Below are positions 16,882-25,980 of a stretch of 64,000 nucleotides of DNA, piece by piece (within the stretch, counting starts at the first letter, position 1; each line of letters opens with the position of its first letter). Under the pieces are notes generated by a model. It was not told the DNA's origin. It searched no databases and worked only from the letters and a program-made list of their open reading frames with translations. Origin of the DNA: Gemmobacter aquarius (GTDB lineage Bacteria > Pseudomonadota > Alphaproteobacteria > Rhodobacterales > Rhodobacteraceae); assembly GCF_003060865.1 (NCBI RefSeq), contig NZ_CP028918.1:1352001-1416000 (forward strand), written 5' to 3'. The translations under genes and the position numbers were made by a program.

Positions 16882-18252
16882 TCAACCGAACGGAACGACT
16901 TTCCCGGCTTTCGCTTCCATGGCGCTAAGAAAGCCCGCCCAGGCGGCCATCATAGTGCGGCGCTTCTCGATCATGTCGCCACGGCGGTAGGCGGCCTCGA
17001 CCGCATTGTTGATGCGGTGCGCCAAGGCGACTTCGGCCATTTCGCCTGGATAGGTCGTGCGCTCTGCAACCCAATCGCGAAAAGTGGACCGCAGGCCATG
17101 CGGCACGGCGGGGCGTTTCGAGCGCGGATCGAGATATCCCGTAGTCGACTGCACACTCGCGAAAATCACGTCGGCTTCGTGCATTCGGCGCATGGTGGCG
17201 GACAGGGTCATGTCCGACAGCATGCCGCCGCGGGTGGCCGGGAATACGAGCGGGTTGTCTGCGAGGCGCGGAAGAGCCTCAAGCATAGCGATGGCAGCTG
17301 CAGACAGGGGGATCCGGTGTTCCCGCTTCATTTTCATGCGAGCGGCGGGAATGACCCACAGACCGCGTTCGAGGTCGATTTCCTCCCAAGTCGCGCCACG
17401 CACTTCACCCGAGCGCGCGGCGGTCAGCGCGGCGAACTCCAATGCACGCGCCCCGAAGCCCTCACGTTTGCGCAGGTCGGCGAACCAGCGCGGGGCGTCT
17501 TCCAGCGACAGGGCGGGTTGGTTGCCCTCGACCGCGATCTTGGAGGCGGCGGGGAGCAACTCCTTGAGGTTCCCCGCCCATCTGGCCGGATTATCGCCAG
17601 ACCGGTGGCCGGCCACGGTTGCCCATGACAGCACGGCCTCGATCCGCTGCCGAAGGCGCGATGCGGTGACGGTGCGTGCTTGCCAGAGCGTACCCTCGAC
17701 CTTTCCAGCTTTGTTGCGCACCTCTTGCGAGAGGACGCGCAGCACGGCGGCCGTGTCGATCCGGTCAACCGGCAGATCGCCAATCACCGGTACGGCATAG
17801 GTGGCCAGGGTGCTTTCCCACTGGTCGCGGTGCTTGGCGTTCTTGAAGGCGTCGAGCTTCGCCCCCAGCGCCTTTTCGACTGCACCTACAAAAGTCATGC
17901 GCGGGCGCTGGGCTTCGGAAAGCGCGGCCTTGATGGCTTTGCGCTCTTCCACCGGATCGACCCCTGCGGCCACCTTTGCGCGCATGTCGCGGGCCTTGTC
18001 GCGCGCTTGCGCGAGCGTGACAGTGGGATAGCCGCCAAGGCCTATATCGCGGCGCTTGGCTCCAACGGTCATGCGCAGGATCCACGACTTGGACTCGGTC
18101 GGTGTGATTTGGAGGTAAAGGCCCGTCACCCCGCCGACGGCGTGATATGCGTTGCGCCTGCCCCCGTCCGGATGTTCGAGGCGCTTGACTTCGATCGCGC
18201 TCATTTCGGGCGTCTTTTTCGGCAAAATTCCACCCCTCAACCTACTCACCAA
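16882..18252 (-). CDS. Tyrosine recombinase integrase (P4-type)
   Basis: Catalyses island integration and excision at tRNA-Ser. It has 456 residues: an N-terminal DUF4102-type arm-binding domain (WILRMTVGAKRRDIGLGGYP, residues 57-76), a core-binding SAM-like domain (about 120-225) and the catalytic domain. The active-site set is R280 (TAARSGEVRG), a lysine near 307-309, H385-x-x-R388 (PHGLRSTFRDW), H412 and nucleophile Y422 (EAAYRRGD), so it looks functional. The start used is the first in frame; the ATG at residue 17 (MSAIEVKRL) is a good alternative. It lies just inside attR, reading inwards. Confidence 0.93.
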   Translation of the reverse strand: MVSRLRGGILPKKTPEMSAIEVKRLEHPDGGRRNAYHAVGGVTGLYLQITPTESKSWILRMTVGAKRRDIGLGGYPTVTLAQARDKARDMRAKVAAGVDPVEERKAIKAALSEAQRPRMTFVGAVEKALGAKLDAFKNAKHRDQWESTLATYAVPVIGDLPVDRIDTAAVLRVLSQEVRNKAGKVEGTLWQARTVTASRLRQRIEAVLSWATVAGHRSGDNPARWAGNLKELLPAASKIAVEGNQPALSLEDAPRWFADLRKREGFGARALEFAALTAARSGEVRGATWEEIDLERGLWVIPAARMKMKREHRIPLSAAAIAMLEALPRLADNPLVFPATRGGMLSDMTLSATMRRMHEADVIFASVQSTTGYLDPRSKRPAVPHGLRSTFRDWVAERTTYPGEMAEVALAHRINNAVEAAYRRGDMIEKRRTMMAAWAGFLSAMEAKAGKVVPFG

Positions 18253-18284
18253 TCGAGCAGTACATGGAAGCGCACGGGGTGCAA

Positions 18285-18365
18285 CGGGAAATCACAAGAA
18301 GTGCTTATTTCGTTGTTTTTCAGTCGCTTGAGGTAATGGGAACAGACGGGAAACATCACAAAAAG
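18285..18365. promoter_or_regulatory. Candidate integrase arm-type sites
   Basis: CGGGAAATCACAAGAAG at 18285-18301 and CGGGAAACATCACAAAAAG at 18347-18365 are near-identical direct repeats between the integrase start and attR, the place where arm sites lie in tyrosine-recombinase islands. Confidence 0.4.
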
Positions 18366-18370
18366 AGCGG

Positions 18371-18385
18371 CCTCTCTGTCCGCCA
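18371..18385. repeat. attR: duplicated tRNA-Ser 3' end
   Basis: CCTCTCTGTCCGCCA, identical to the tRNA terminus at 11342-11356. It marks the right boundary of the island. Confidence 0.85.
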
Positions 18386-18583
18386 TACTCCATCGACACC
18401 CAGTTTTTTCATTAATCTTACCGGCGTTTGCTGGATGTGGCGTTCGCAGTTTTGTTCGTAGCGCAGGTTGCGAGAGTGAAACGGAGATTTGTTTGGGGGT
18501 TTGACCGGCAATGATCGAGGGTGGTCTTGGGATCGTTTGGGAGGCCGGTCTTTGCTTGACGCCCTCGCCGGCGGGGCGACGGG

Positions 18584-20758
18584 TTACAGGATGAAGTCTG
18601 TGGCCGAGAGATCGAAGATGCCGGTCAGAGCGATCTGGAACTCGGGGGTGCTGTCGCGGTCGGTGTCGGCGTAGATTATGGTGTTGCCGTTTTCGTGGGT
18701 GTAGCGGATTTCTCCGTCTGCGGAGACCCCGAAGCTCGACGTCTGGCCCTTGAAGACGAAAGCGTTGTTGTTGCGCAGGGCGGTCGATGCGTCGATCGTG
18801 CCAAGATCGATGCGATCGATGCCTTTTTCGAAATCGGTGATGACATCCCGCGTCGCGGAGGTATTGCCGGTGTCGCTGGCGAAATTGAAGTCGAAGGTAT
18901 CGGCACCGGCGCCGCCCCGGAGGGTGTCTGCTCCGCCACCGCCAAGGATCAGGTCGCTGCCCTTGCCACCTGCGATGATATTCGCGCCCGAGCTTCCGGC
19001 AAGGCTATCGTTGAAATCCGAGCCGGTCAGGTTTTCGAAACCCGACAGCTTGTCCGAACCCGCGTTGCCGGTGTTCTGGAATTTCGTGTTGGCAAGCGAA
19101 ACGGCGACAGAGCCGATCGCCGAGGCATAGGAGACCGTGTCGCCGGCTGCGGTGTTGGTGCCACCGTCCAGCACATCGTTGCCGGTGCCACCATCGATGA
19201 CATCGTCGCCGGCACTGCCCGCAAGGGTGTCGTTGTTGGCGAAGCCGGACATGACGTCGTTGGCCGCGGTTCCCGAGAGCGTGTTGGCCCGGCTGTCGCC
19301 GTTTATGACGTTGCCGCCCGCCGTGGCGAAGTTGAAGGCGGTGCTGCCCGCGATGCCTGCAAAGGAATTTCCGGCCAGATCCCTGAACGCACCGGCATCT
19401 ACGGTGATGTGGAATGTGGAGCCTGCCGGAAGGTCGGCTGCGGGATTGATAGTGACCTGCGCGCCATTGATCGACACTTGCGACGAGCCTATTGCAATCG
19501 ACTGCAGGACTGTGCCGCCGGAGGTCTGCCAGATTGCGATGTTTCCGGCACCGGCGACCACGGCCTCGGCAAATGTGAGGACGATGTTTGCAGTGGGGGC
19601 GACGGCGAGGGCACCATCGACGGGCGTCATGGTCGCAAGGTCCGGAGCGGAGGCGTCGATGGTCAGGGTGAAGGCGGTCGAGGCGGCGCTTGATACCGCT
19701 GCCTTCACGGCCTTGGCCGTGACGCTATATGTCCCGTCTTGCAGATTTGCGCTTGGCGTGAAGGCAAAGCTGCCATTCGCGCCCGTCGCATAGCCCTGCG
19801 AAACGCCGCCGATGAACACCTCGACGCTGTCGGCATCGGTCTGCGCGGTGATCGTGAAGGTCGGGGTCACGTCATTGGTGATCTTGTCGTTGGTGGCGCC
19901 AGAGTTTTCGGTGACACCTGTGATGACGGGCGGGGTGACCGGCGGGCTTCCGGTTAACTCTGCCCGAGACCGCTGCACACCGAGGCCATCGACGAAATAT
20001 TCGAAATTGCTTGCGATATCGGTTTCGAGCCGGTCGATCAGGGTAAAAGTCACGGTGCTGCCGCTGACCAGCCATTCGACGGCGGTCCACGCGACGTCGA
20101 GATAGCAATAATCCGTTCCCGCGCCGCCATCGAGCAGATCGTTGCCTGTGCCGCCGGTGATATGGTCATCGCCGCCGTAGCCGAAGAGCGTGTCGTTGCC
20201 GCCGCGCCCCAGAAGGCTGTCGATGCCGCTGCCGCCGGAGATGCTTTCGGCGACGTCATGGTTGATGGTGAAAGGCGTGTCGTAACTGCCGAGGAGCGTG
20301 GCATATTCGACGATCGTGGTGCCGAAGTTGTCGGCCGGCACGACGTCTCCGCCCGATGTCAGCCAACTTGCCGCGCCGTCCCATCCGAGGATATGTGCCG
20401 CCGCCAGCATGCCGGACAGGGTGACCTTCGTGCCGTTGATCGTCTGGCCTTCGTAGGCCCAGACCGGCCCGAGGTAGGTGTATTGCAGCGCCATGTAGTC
20501 GCGGATCGCCTGATCCTGCGCCACGGGCATTTTCAGGAAATCATCGACGCTGTAGACGCCGTATTTTCCGCCGAAAGTGCCGCCGTAGATGTTGTCGTAG
20601 GGATTGGCGTCGGCGGTATAGAGGCCGATGTCGACGAAGGAGGCTTCACCCATCTGGTAGCGGCCGAGTGATCCGTAGATGTTGACGACATCGTAGCGGT
20701 CGGAAGATTCGCGAAAGCCGAGCGCATCGAAGAAGTCGTCATAATTGCCCTTCGACAC
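18584..20758 (-). CDS. RTX-type secreted protein with lysozyme-like N-terminus and Ig-like domains
   Basis: Predicted type I secreted protein of 724 residues. Residues 1-100 contain FRESSDRYDVVN and GSLGRYQMGEAS, resembling the glutamate-centred fold of transglycosylase/lysozyme domains in phage and RTX proteins. A first block of RTX nonapeptides (GGSGIDSLLG, GGNDTLFGYGGDD, GGTGNDLLDGG) is near 175-215. Two Ig-like domains span about 265-480, the second of SbsA/Big type (PTANIVLTFAEAV). A second RTX block spans about 490-640, followed by a serralysin-type C-terminal segment (GADTFDF, DVITDFEKGIDRIDL) and an uncleaved secretion tail. It starts at GTG after AAGGCGG. No type I exporter genes are adjacent. 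Peptidoglycan cleavage is a suggestion only. Confidence 0.8.
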   Translation of the reverse strand: MSKGNYDDFFDALGFRESSDRYDVVNIYGSLGRYQMGEASFVDIGLYTADANPYDNIYGGTFGGKYGVYSVDDFLKMPVAQDQAIRDYMALQYTYLGPVWAYEGQTINGTKVTLSGMLAAAHILGWDGAASWLTSGGDVVPADNFGTTIVEYATLLGSYDTPFTINHDVAESISGGSGIDSLLGRGGNDTLFGYGGDDHITGGTGNDLLDGGAGTDYCYLDVAWTAVEWLVSGSTVTFTLIDRLETDIASNFEYFVDGLGVQRSRAELTGSPPVTPPVITGVTENSGATNDKITNDVTPTFTITAQTDADSVEVFIGGVSQGYATGANGSFAFTPSANLQDGTYSVTAKAVKAAVSSAASTAFTLTIDASAPDLATMTPVDGALAVAPTANIVLTFAEAVVAGAGNIAIWQTSGGTVLQSIAIGSSQVSINGAQVTINPAADLPAGSTFHITVDAGAFRDLAGNSFAGIAGSTAFNFATAGGNVINGDSRANTLSGTAANDVMSGFANNDTLAGSAGDDVIDGGTGNDVLDGGTNTAAGDTVSYASAIGSVAVSLANTKFQNTGNAGSDKLSGFENLTGSDFNDSLAGSSGANIIAGGKGSDLILGGGGADTLRGGAGADTFDFNFASDTGNTSATRDVITDFEKGIDRIDLGTIDASTALRNNNAFVFKGQTSSFGVSADGEIRYTHENGNTIIYADTDRDSTPEFQIALTGIFDLSATDFIL

Positions 20759-21159
20759 GGTTCCGCCTTTTGATTATCTTCAATAGCTTATGGGCAGCAT
20801 CGACCGGATATGGTGCCGGTCGAACGTCGGCTTCGGGTCAGGTATCTGTCTTGCCGAAGATTTGTAAAGGCCGAATTCCAGACTGCGGGACTGCAATTCG
20901 GGTGCGTCTGGCGGGGTGTCGCGCCGTTCTTTGCGTGTGGGAACCGCGTATTTCGCGGGGATCGGGCCATCCGAAAAGCGGCCACCCAGCATTTCGCCAG
21001 TCGAAGCCAGCGAGGTTCCGGTTTGTCAGAGAACAGATTGGTGTATGGCTATCGCTGTACCGCTATGCCGGACTGTGATCGACCGCTGCCGTGCCGGACC
21101 GTGACGGTTCGACCGCAGGGCAGGCCTTGCAGTTGTTTGTCCAGACGTCGAGGAAGACC
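20759..21159. other. Divergent promoter region, no gene seen
   Basis: About 400 bp between the leftward RTX gene and the rightward Sel1 gene; it should hold both promoters. No operator or RNA was recognised. Confidence 0.35.
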
Positions 21160-21900
21160 ATGACCTACCAATTCCGGATCGCCCTGCTGGCACTGACGCT
21201 GTCGACTGCGCTGGTGACTGGCGCACGCGCAGAGCTTTCGCCCGACGCCGCCGTGGCCAAGGCCGACCAGATCGTCGAGGCGGGTAACAAATCCGCCTAT
21301 GCGCAGGCATTTGCCCTTTACGCAGCCGCTGCCGAAACGGGGGCGGTCTGGGCGCAATACAATGCGGGAGAGATGCTTTACGAAGGCAAGGGAGTGCGCA
21401 AGGACCGTGCGAAAGCCGCCGAGTATTACGCTGCCGCTGCGGATCAGGGCAACGCTTGGGCGCAATACAAGCTCGGGTCGATGCTGTTGACGGGTGACGG
21501 TATTGCGCCTTTGCCCAGTCGGGCGGTGAAACTGCTCGACGCATCGGCCATGCAGGGCAATGTCTGGGCGAATTACATCCTGGGCGACGCATATCTCGAG
21601 GGAAACCGGATACCGAAGGATCTGACGCGCGCGAATTTCTACCTTGATCGTGCGGCGCAGCAGAACAATCCTTGGGCGCTGTTGCGCCTTGGAGAGATCT
21701 ATCGGGACGGTCGCGGTGTGTCGCAAAGCAAGGTCGATGCCGTCACGCTGTTCGAACAGTCGGCGGCGCAGGGCAACAGTTTCGCCATGGTCGCGCTTGC
21801 CGAGCTTTTGGCTGCCAGCAATCCGACCCGTTCGGCATCGTTGCTGCGGGATGCCGCAAAACTGGGCAACGCCAAGGCCAAAGCCATGCTTGCGGATTAG
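21160..21900 (+). CDS. Sel1-repeat periplasmic protein
   Basis: A protein of 246 residues with a signal peptide ending at about residue 24 (VTGARAEL). Five to six Sel1-like TPR units of about 36 residues follow, recognisable by AAETGAVWAQYNAGEMLYEG, AADQGNAWAQYKLGSML and AAQGNSFAMVALAELL. Such solenoids mediate protein-protein contacts in the periplasm. The start follows GAGGAAG with suitable spacing. It lies between an RTX protein and an autotransporter, so a role in cell-surface assembly is possible but not shown. Confidence 0.8.
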   Translation: MTYQFRIALLALTLSTALVTGARAELSPDAAVAKADQIVEAGNKSAYAQAFALYAAAAETGAVWAQYNAGEMLYEGKGVRKDRAKAAEYYAAAADQGNAWAQYKLGSMLLTGDGIAPLPSRAVKLLDASAMQGNVWANYILGDAYLEGNRIPKDLTRANFYLDRAAQQNNPWALLRLGEIYRDGRGVSQSKVDAVTLFEQSAAQGNSFAMVALAELLAASNPTRSASLLRDAAKLGNAKAKAMLAD

Positions 21901-22150
21901 GGTGTCGCGGCGGCGACGCCACGTGGTCGGGCGGTCGTGGAAATTCGCAAAGAGGGGACGGATTGGCTGCGGGGTAGGCATGTTAATCAAGCCATTTGAG
22001 CAATTTACCTTTCTTAAGATAGTTAGCGGTTTTTCGCCACTTTAGATAAAGACGGTCCAGAGAATGCATGCAGGCCTGCACGCAGGGCCGAAGCCGCTTG
22101 TGCGGTCCGGTCCGGTCGGGTCTAGGAATTTATTGAATGGGCCTTTGACG
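21901..22150. other. Autotransporter promoter region
   Basis: About 250 bp, noticeably A/T-richer around 21995-22045 than its surroundings, as expected for a promoter. No specific operator identified. Confidence 0.35.
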
Positions 22151-25100
22151 ATGAAGACAATTACTCACGCGCAGCGTTCGGACGTTCGGGGCATCGGTGC
22201 GGTCGGGCGGTCCGGAACGCTTTCGGCGCTGCTGCTGGGAAGCGTGTGCGCGGTCAGTCTCGTGGCGGGGATGTCGCGGGCGGCCTATGCCGACCAGCCC
22301 TGCGTCGTGACCGGAGCCGCGCAGGATTGTTCGGGCGATCTGTCCTTCGGGCTGCTGATCGATCCGGGCGTGTCGGCGTTGACGATCCACGATGTGACGT
22401 CGGATATCGGTTCGGTCGGCGGTGTGACGGGGCTGCGGTTCGACCATGGCGGCGCTTTGACGGTTACCAGCAACACCGGCGCGTTCAAGACCGTTGGTCA
22501 GGGCGACGATCTGAACGCGATCCACCTGAGCGGCTTCGGCGCAGATGCGTCTGTGACGCTGACGCAAACCGGCGATGTCGAATCGGATGACGCGAGCGCC
22601 GTTCTGGCAACCGCGACGAGCGACGTCACCGTGACCATGACCGGCGATGCGACCGGCAAGACCGACGCGATCAAGGCGCAAAGCTTTACCGACGGTGATG
22701 TGAAGGTCGACCTGACCGGCGATGCGCTGTCCCACGAAGGATCGGCGATCTATGCCACGGCCCAAGGATCGGTGGATGTGACCGTGACCGGCAACGTGAC
22801 CGGCAAGACCGATGCGATCAAAGCGCAAAGCTTTACCGCTGGCAACGTGACGGTCGATCTGACCGGCGACGCGCTATCCTACGAAGGCTCGGGCGTCTAT
22901 GCCACGGCCCAAGGGGCGGTGGACGTGACGGTCGACGGCGATGTGACGTCGAAGCTGGCAGCGATCACGGCGTCGAACTTTGCAGATACCGGCGAGAACG
23001 TATCCGTGACGACCGGCGAGGGCAGCACGCTTACCTCGTGGAACGAGGCGGGGATCGTGGTGTCTTCGGCCTACGGTGCCGTCAGCGTTGACAGCAAGTC
23101 GAACATCACCGCGAACAAGGACGGGATCAACGCGATCTCTAGCGGCAGTTTGAGTGACGGTTCGGTCACCGTGACGCAGTCCGGCGACATCCGGTCGGAC
23201 AACGGCAAGGGCATCTACGCGTCGTCGACCTATCATGCGGCAACCGTCACCAGCACAGGGGATATCCAGTCGAACCAGACGGGTATCTATGTCAAGACCA
23301 CCGGCAGAGACGATGCCAATGCCGATGCGACCGTGAACCAGACCGGCGATATCACGTCGGACAACGGCAACGGGATCTATGCCGAGTCGATCTATCACGG
23401 CGTGGATGTCGTCAGCAGCGGTGCGATCGTTGCCGAGGACGACGCGATCTTTGCGCGCACCACGGGTGACGACGATCTGACCAGCACGCTTTCGGTCAAG
23501 CAGACCGGTGCGTTGACATCCTATGACGCAGCGGGCGTAAAGGCGGTCTCGGCCAACAAGTCCATCGTCGTCGACGTGGCGGGCAGCATCGATGCAAAGC
23601 TTGCCGGTATCGATGCACAATCGACCGGCAACGATTCGCAATCGACCGTTGATGTCACCCACAGCGGCGGGCGGATTTCGAGTTTCGATTCCTACGGGAT
23701 CATCGCAAAATCGTCGGCGACCAGCGTGACGGTTACCAACACCAGCGACATCATCTCGAAGCTGGATGGCATCAATGCCACGATGACCGGGAACGGTGAC
23801 CCGGGCAAATCGGTGACGGTTTCGCAGACCGGCGATATCGAGACCTACAGCGGCTACGGCATCTATGCGACCGCGACGGAAGCGGGCGTGTCGATCACCA
23901 ACAGCGGCGACATCCAGAGCAAGCAGGGTGGCATCTACGGCTACGCGACGGGCAACGAGGACGGCGCGTCGGTCACCATCGTCAACACGGGCGACATCAA
24001 GACCTTTGACGGCAAAGCGATCTACGGCAAATCGTCGAGCCGGACGGTCAGCGTGACTCAGAACGCGGGCACGCTGGACGGCAACGGTACCTCAGAATAC
24101 GGCATCTACGCCGAGGCACTGACCGAGACGGCATCCGCCACGGTCAATCTGGGCGGCGAAATCAAGGACATGACGAAGGTTGCGGTCTATCTGCGCGGTG
24201 TCGAAGGCACGACGCTGACCAACCGTGGTATCATCAGCGCCGGTGTGGACCAGCTTGCGGTGCAGACCGCAGGTTATAACGGAACGCTTGTCGACAACTA
24301 CGGCACCATCAGCGGCTCGGTGACCTTCAGCACGGGCGAAAGCACGTTCAACAACCACGAGGACGCCGTCTTCAACGTGATCGATGCGGCCTTCGATCAG
24401 GGCGGTTTCCTGAACAACGACGGTATCCTTGCCCCCGGCACGCTGGGTTCGGACTTCGATATCCGCGAGGCGCATATCAACGGGCGGATCGTGCAGTCGG
24501 ACACCGGCGTGATGCTGATCGACGTCAACGCGACCGAAGCAGACAAGATCGTCGTGTCCAACAACGTCGAACTGGACGGCGGATTGCAGCTGAACTTCTC
24601 GGAGTTCGGGGATGAGCGGTCTATCGAGGTGCTGACGTCTTACTGGCTGGACGTACGGAACCTGTCGCTGCTGAACACGGCGGTCGATGCGTCGATCCGT
24701 TACGACAACGACCGGAATGTGGTGCTGGACTACGTCGGGCTGAACTTTGGTGCCAGCGTTCTGTCGGATACGACCAGACCTGTCGGTGACAGCCTGACGG
24801 CCGCGTTCGATGCGGGTTCGATTCAGATGACCAACCTGTTCCTGTCGCTGGCGAATATCGCGGATGATGCGGAATACCAGTTGGCGCTGGACCAGCTGAC
24901 GCCGACGATCATGATGGCGCAGACCGAACAGTCGCAAAACAGCGCGATCGGCTTCGCGGATTCGCTGATGAGCTGCCCGTCCGATGCGGGTGCGGTGTTT
25001 GCGATCGGGCAGACCTCGTGCTTCTGGGGACGCGGAAGCCGCCTGACGGCGTCGCAGACCGAGTTCGGGGCTGAAAAGGCCTATGACGCGGTGGATACGA

Positions 25101-25843
25101 ACCAGCAGATCGGTGGCCAGTTCGGCGTGACTGACAAGTTGTTTCTTGGCGTGTCGTTCGGGTCCACCTCGACCGAGCTGGATGCAGGGGCGCTGGGTAA
25201 CAGCACGCAAAGCGGTACCGATGTCGGTGTGGCGCTGAAATATGTCGATGATGCGTGGCTGTTCGCTGCGGCGCTGTCGATGGGCAACGCCACGGTCGAT
25301 ACCACGCGCAACGTCCTGATCGGTGACGTCGAAGAGACGCTGACCAGTGCGCGCGACATTTCGTCGAAGAACCTGCGCTTGCGTGCAGCGGCCTCGCTGG
25401 GGCTGTCGGAGACGTCCTATCTGAAGTCGATCCTCGACGTGAACGTGACGCAGGTTTCCAGCGGAGCGGCCACCGAAACCGGCGGCATGTCGGCGCTGAG
25501 CTATGCTGCGGGCGATGCGATGATCTACTCGGTCGCACCGTCCTATGAATTGGGGACGAAAGTCGCCATGGGGTCGGATGTTGTGGCCAACCCCTTCGTG
25601 CGGCTTGGTGTCTACAGCCAGTTCGGATCGTCGCAGGACGTGACGGGTAACTTTGCCCTGTCGGACGCCGCGGACGGCAGCTTTACCACCGGTGCAGAGG
25701 CGCGGACGTTGCGCGGAACGCTGGCGGTCGGGGTCAATCTGGTGAAGGGCGACTTTGGTAGCCTGAACCTGCTTTACAGCCGTCAGGTCGGCGATGGCGT
25801 GGACATGGACATGATGTCGGTCAAGGGCACCATCCGGTTCTAA
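22151..25843 (+). CDS. Autotransporter with repetitive beta-helix passenger
   Basis: Type Va secreted surface protein of 1230 residues. A long signal peptide with hydrophobic core LSALLLGSVCAVSLVAGM ends near AAYADQ. The passenger (about 50-800) is a beta-helix made of Thr/Ser/Asp-rich turns with recurring GDI, GIYA and VTVT units. Two copies of a 49-residue unit (KTDAIKAQSF to DALS-EGS) are nearly identical. The last 280 residues form the 12-strand barrel, ending in the outer-membrane signature GTIRF with terminal Phe. No protease motif was seen in the passenger; an adhesin or biofilm role is most likely. The ATG at 22151 gives the best signal peptide; earlier in-frame starts add a polar tail. 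Confidence 0.88.
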   Translation: MKTITHAQRSDVRGIGAVGRSGTLSALLLGSVCAVSLVAGMSRAAYADQPCVVTGAAQDCSGDLSFGLLIDPGVSALTIHDVTSDIGSVGGVTGLRFDHGGALTVTSNTGAFKTVGQGDDLNAIHLSGFGADASVTLTQTGDVESDDASAVLATATSDVTVTMTGDATGKTDAIKAQSFTDGDVKVDLTGDALSHEGSAIYATAQGSVDVTVTGNVTGKTDAIKAQSFTAGNVTVDLTGDALSYEGSGVYATAQGAVDVTVDGDVTSKLAAITASNFADTGENVSVTTGEGSTLTSWNEAGIVVSSAYGAVSVDSKSNITANKDGINAISSGSLSDGSVTVTQSGDIRSDNGKGIYASSTYHAATVTSTGDIQSNQTGIYVKTTGRDDANADATVNQTGDITSDNGNGIYAESIYHGVDVVSSGAIVAEDDAIFARTTGDDDLTSTLSVKQTGALTSYDAAGVKAVSANKSIVVDVAGSIDAKLAGIDAQSTGNDSQSTVDVTHSGGRISSFDSYGIIAKSSATSVTVTNTSDIISKLDGINATMTGNGDPGKSVTVSQTGDIETYSGYGIYATATEAGVSITNSGDIQSKQGGIYGYATGNEDGASVTIVNTGDIKTFDGKAIYGKSSSRTVSVTQNAGTLDGNGTSEYGIYAEALTETASATVNLGGEIKDMTKVAVYLRGVEGTTLTNRGIISAGVDQLAVQTAGYNGTLVDNYGTISGSVTFSTGESTFNNHEDAVFNVIDAAFDQGGFLNNDGILAPGTLGSDFDIREAHINGRIVQSDTGVMLIDVNATEADKIVVSNNVELDGGLQLNFSEFGDERSIEVLTSYWLDVRNLSLLNTAVDASIRYDNDRNVVLDYVGLNFGASVLSDTTRPVGDSLTAAFDAGSIQMTNLFLSLANIADDAEYQLALDQLTPTIMMAQTEQSQNSAIGFADSLMSCPSDAGAVFAIGQTSCFWGRGSRLTASQTEFGAEKAYDAVDTNQQIGGQFGVTDKLFLGVSFGSTSTELDAGALGNSTQSGTDVGVALKYVDDAWLFAAALSMGNATVDTTRNVLIGDVEETLTSARDISSKNLRLRAAASLGLSETSYLKSILDVNVTQVSSGAATETGGMSALSYAAGDAMIYSVAPSYELGTKVAMGSDVVANPFVRLGVYSQFGSSQDVTGNFALSDAADGSFTTGAEARTLRGTLAVGVNLVKGDFGSLNLLYSRQVGDGVDMDMMSVKGTIRF
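22651..22944 (+). repeat. 147-bp tandem repeat inside the autotransporter passenger
   Basis: Two consecutive 147-bp copies, the first starting GACCGGCAAGACCGA at 22651 and the second at 22798, differ at few positions. The more diverged units downstream share the same period roughly, suggesting growth of the beta-helix by duplication. Confidence 0.7.
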
Positions 25844-25870
25844 GTGTCCGGCACCAAACTTGAACATCAA

Positions 25871-25910
25871 ACCGCTCCGGCCGGCTTTGCCGCGTCCGGA
25901 GCGGTCTTTT
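25871..25910 (+). terminator. Terminator after the autotransporter
   Basis: ACCGCTCCGG pairs with CCGGAGCGGT (25896-25905), followed by a run of T. Confidence 0.85.
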
Positions 25911-25980
25911 TACGGGTCGAAGCAGAAGATTGCGGGCGTGCGCGTTGCCCTTGGCTCTTTCGGCGAAAGCGGTTTTTGTA

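Larger units (their letters stand above)
11342..18385. mobile_element. Integrative genomic island in tRNA-Ser(GGA)
   Basis: About 7.0 kb bounded by a 15-bp direct repeat of the tRNA 3' end. It carries a restriction-methylation gene, a winged-helix protein, an AlpA-like regulator and, just inside attR, a tyrosine recombinase reading inwards. Base composition is less GC-rich than the flanks in several places (around 11360-11720, 13640-14360 and 18260-18370). No structural phage or conjugation genes are present, so this is a small satellite-like or defence-carrying element. Confidence 0.85.

Noticed and set aside
22651..24060. Regular repeats in the autotransporter considered as a CRISPR-like array
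   Set aside because: Repeats are in frame, coding and contiguous without unique spacers; no cas genes present.
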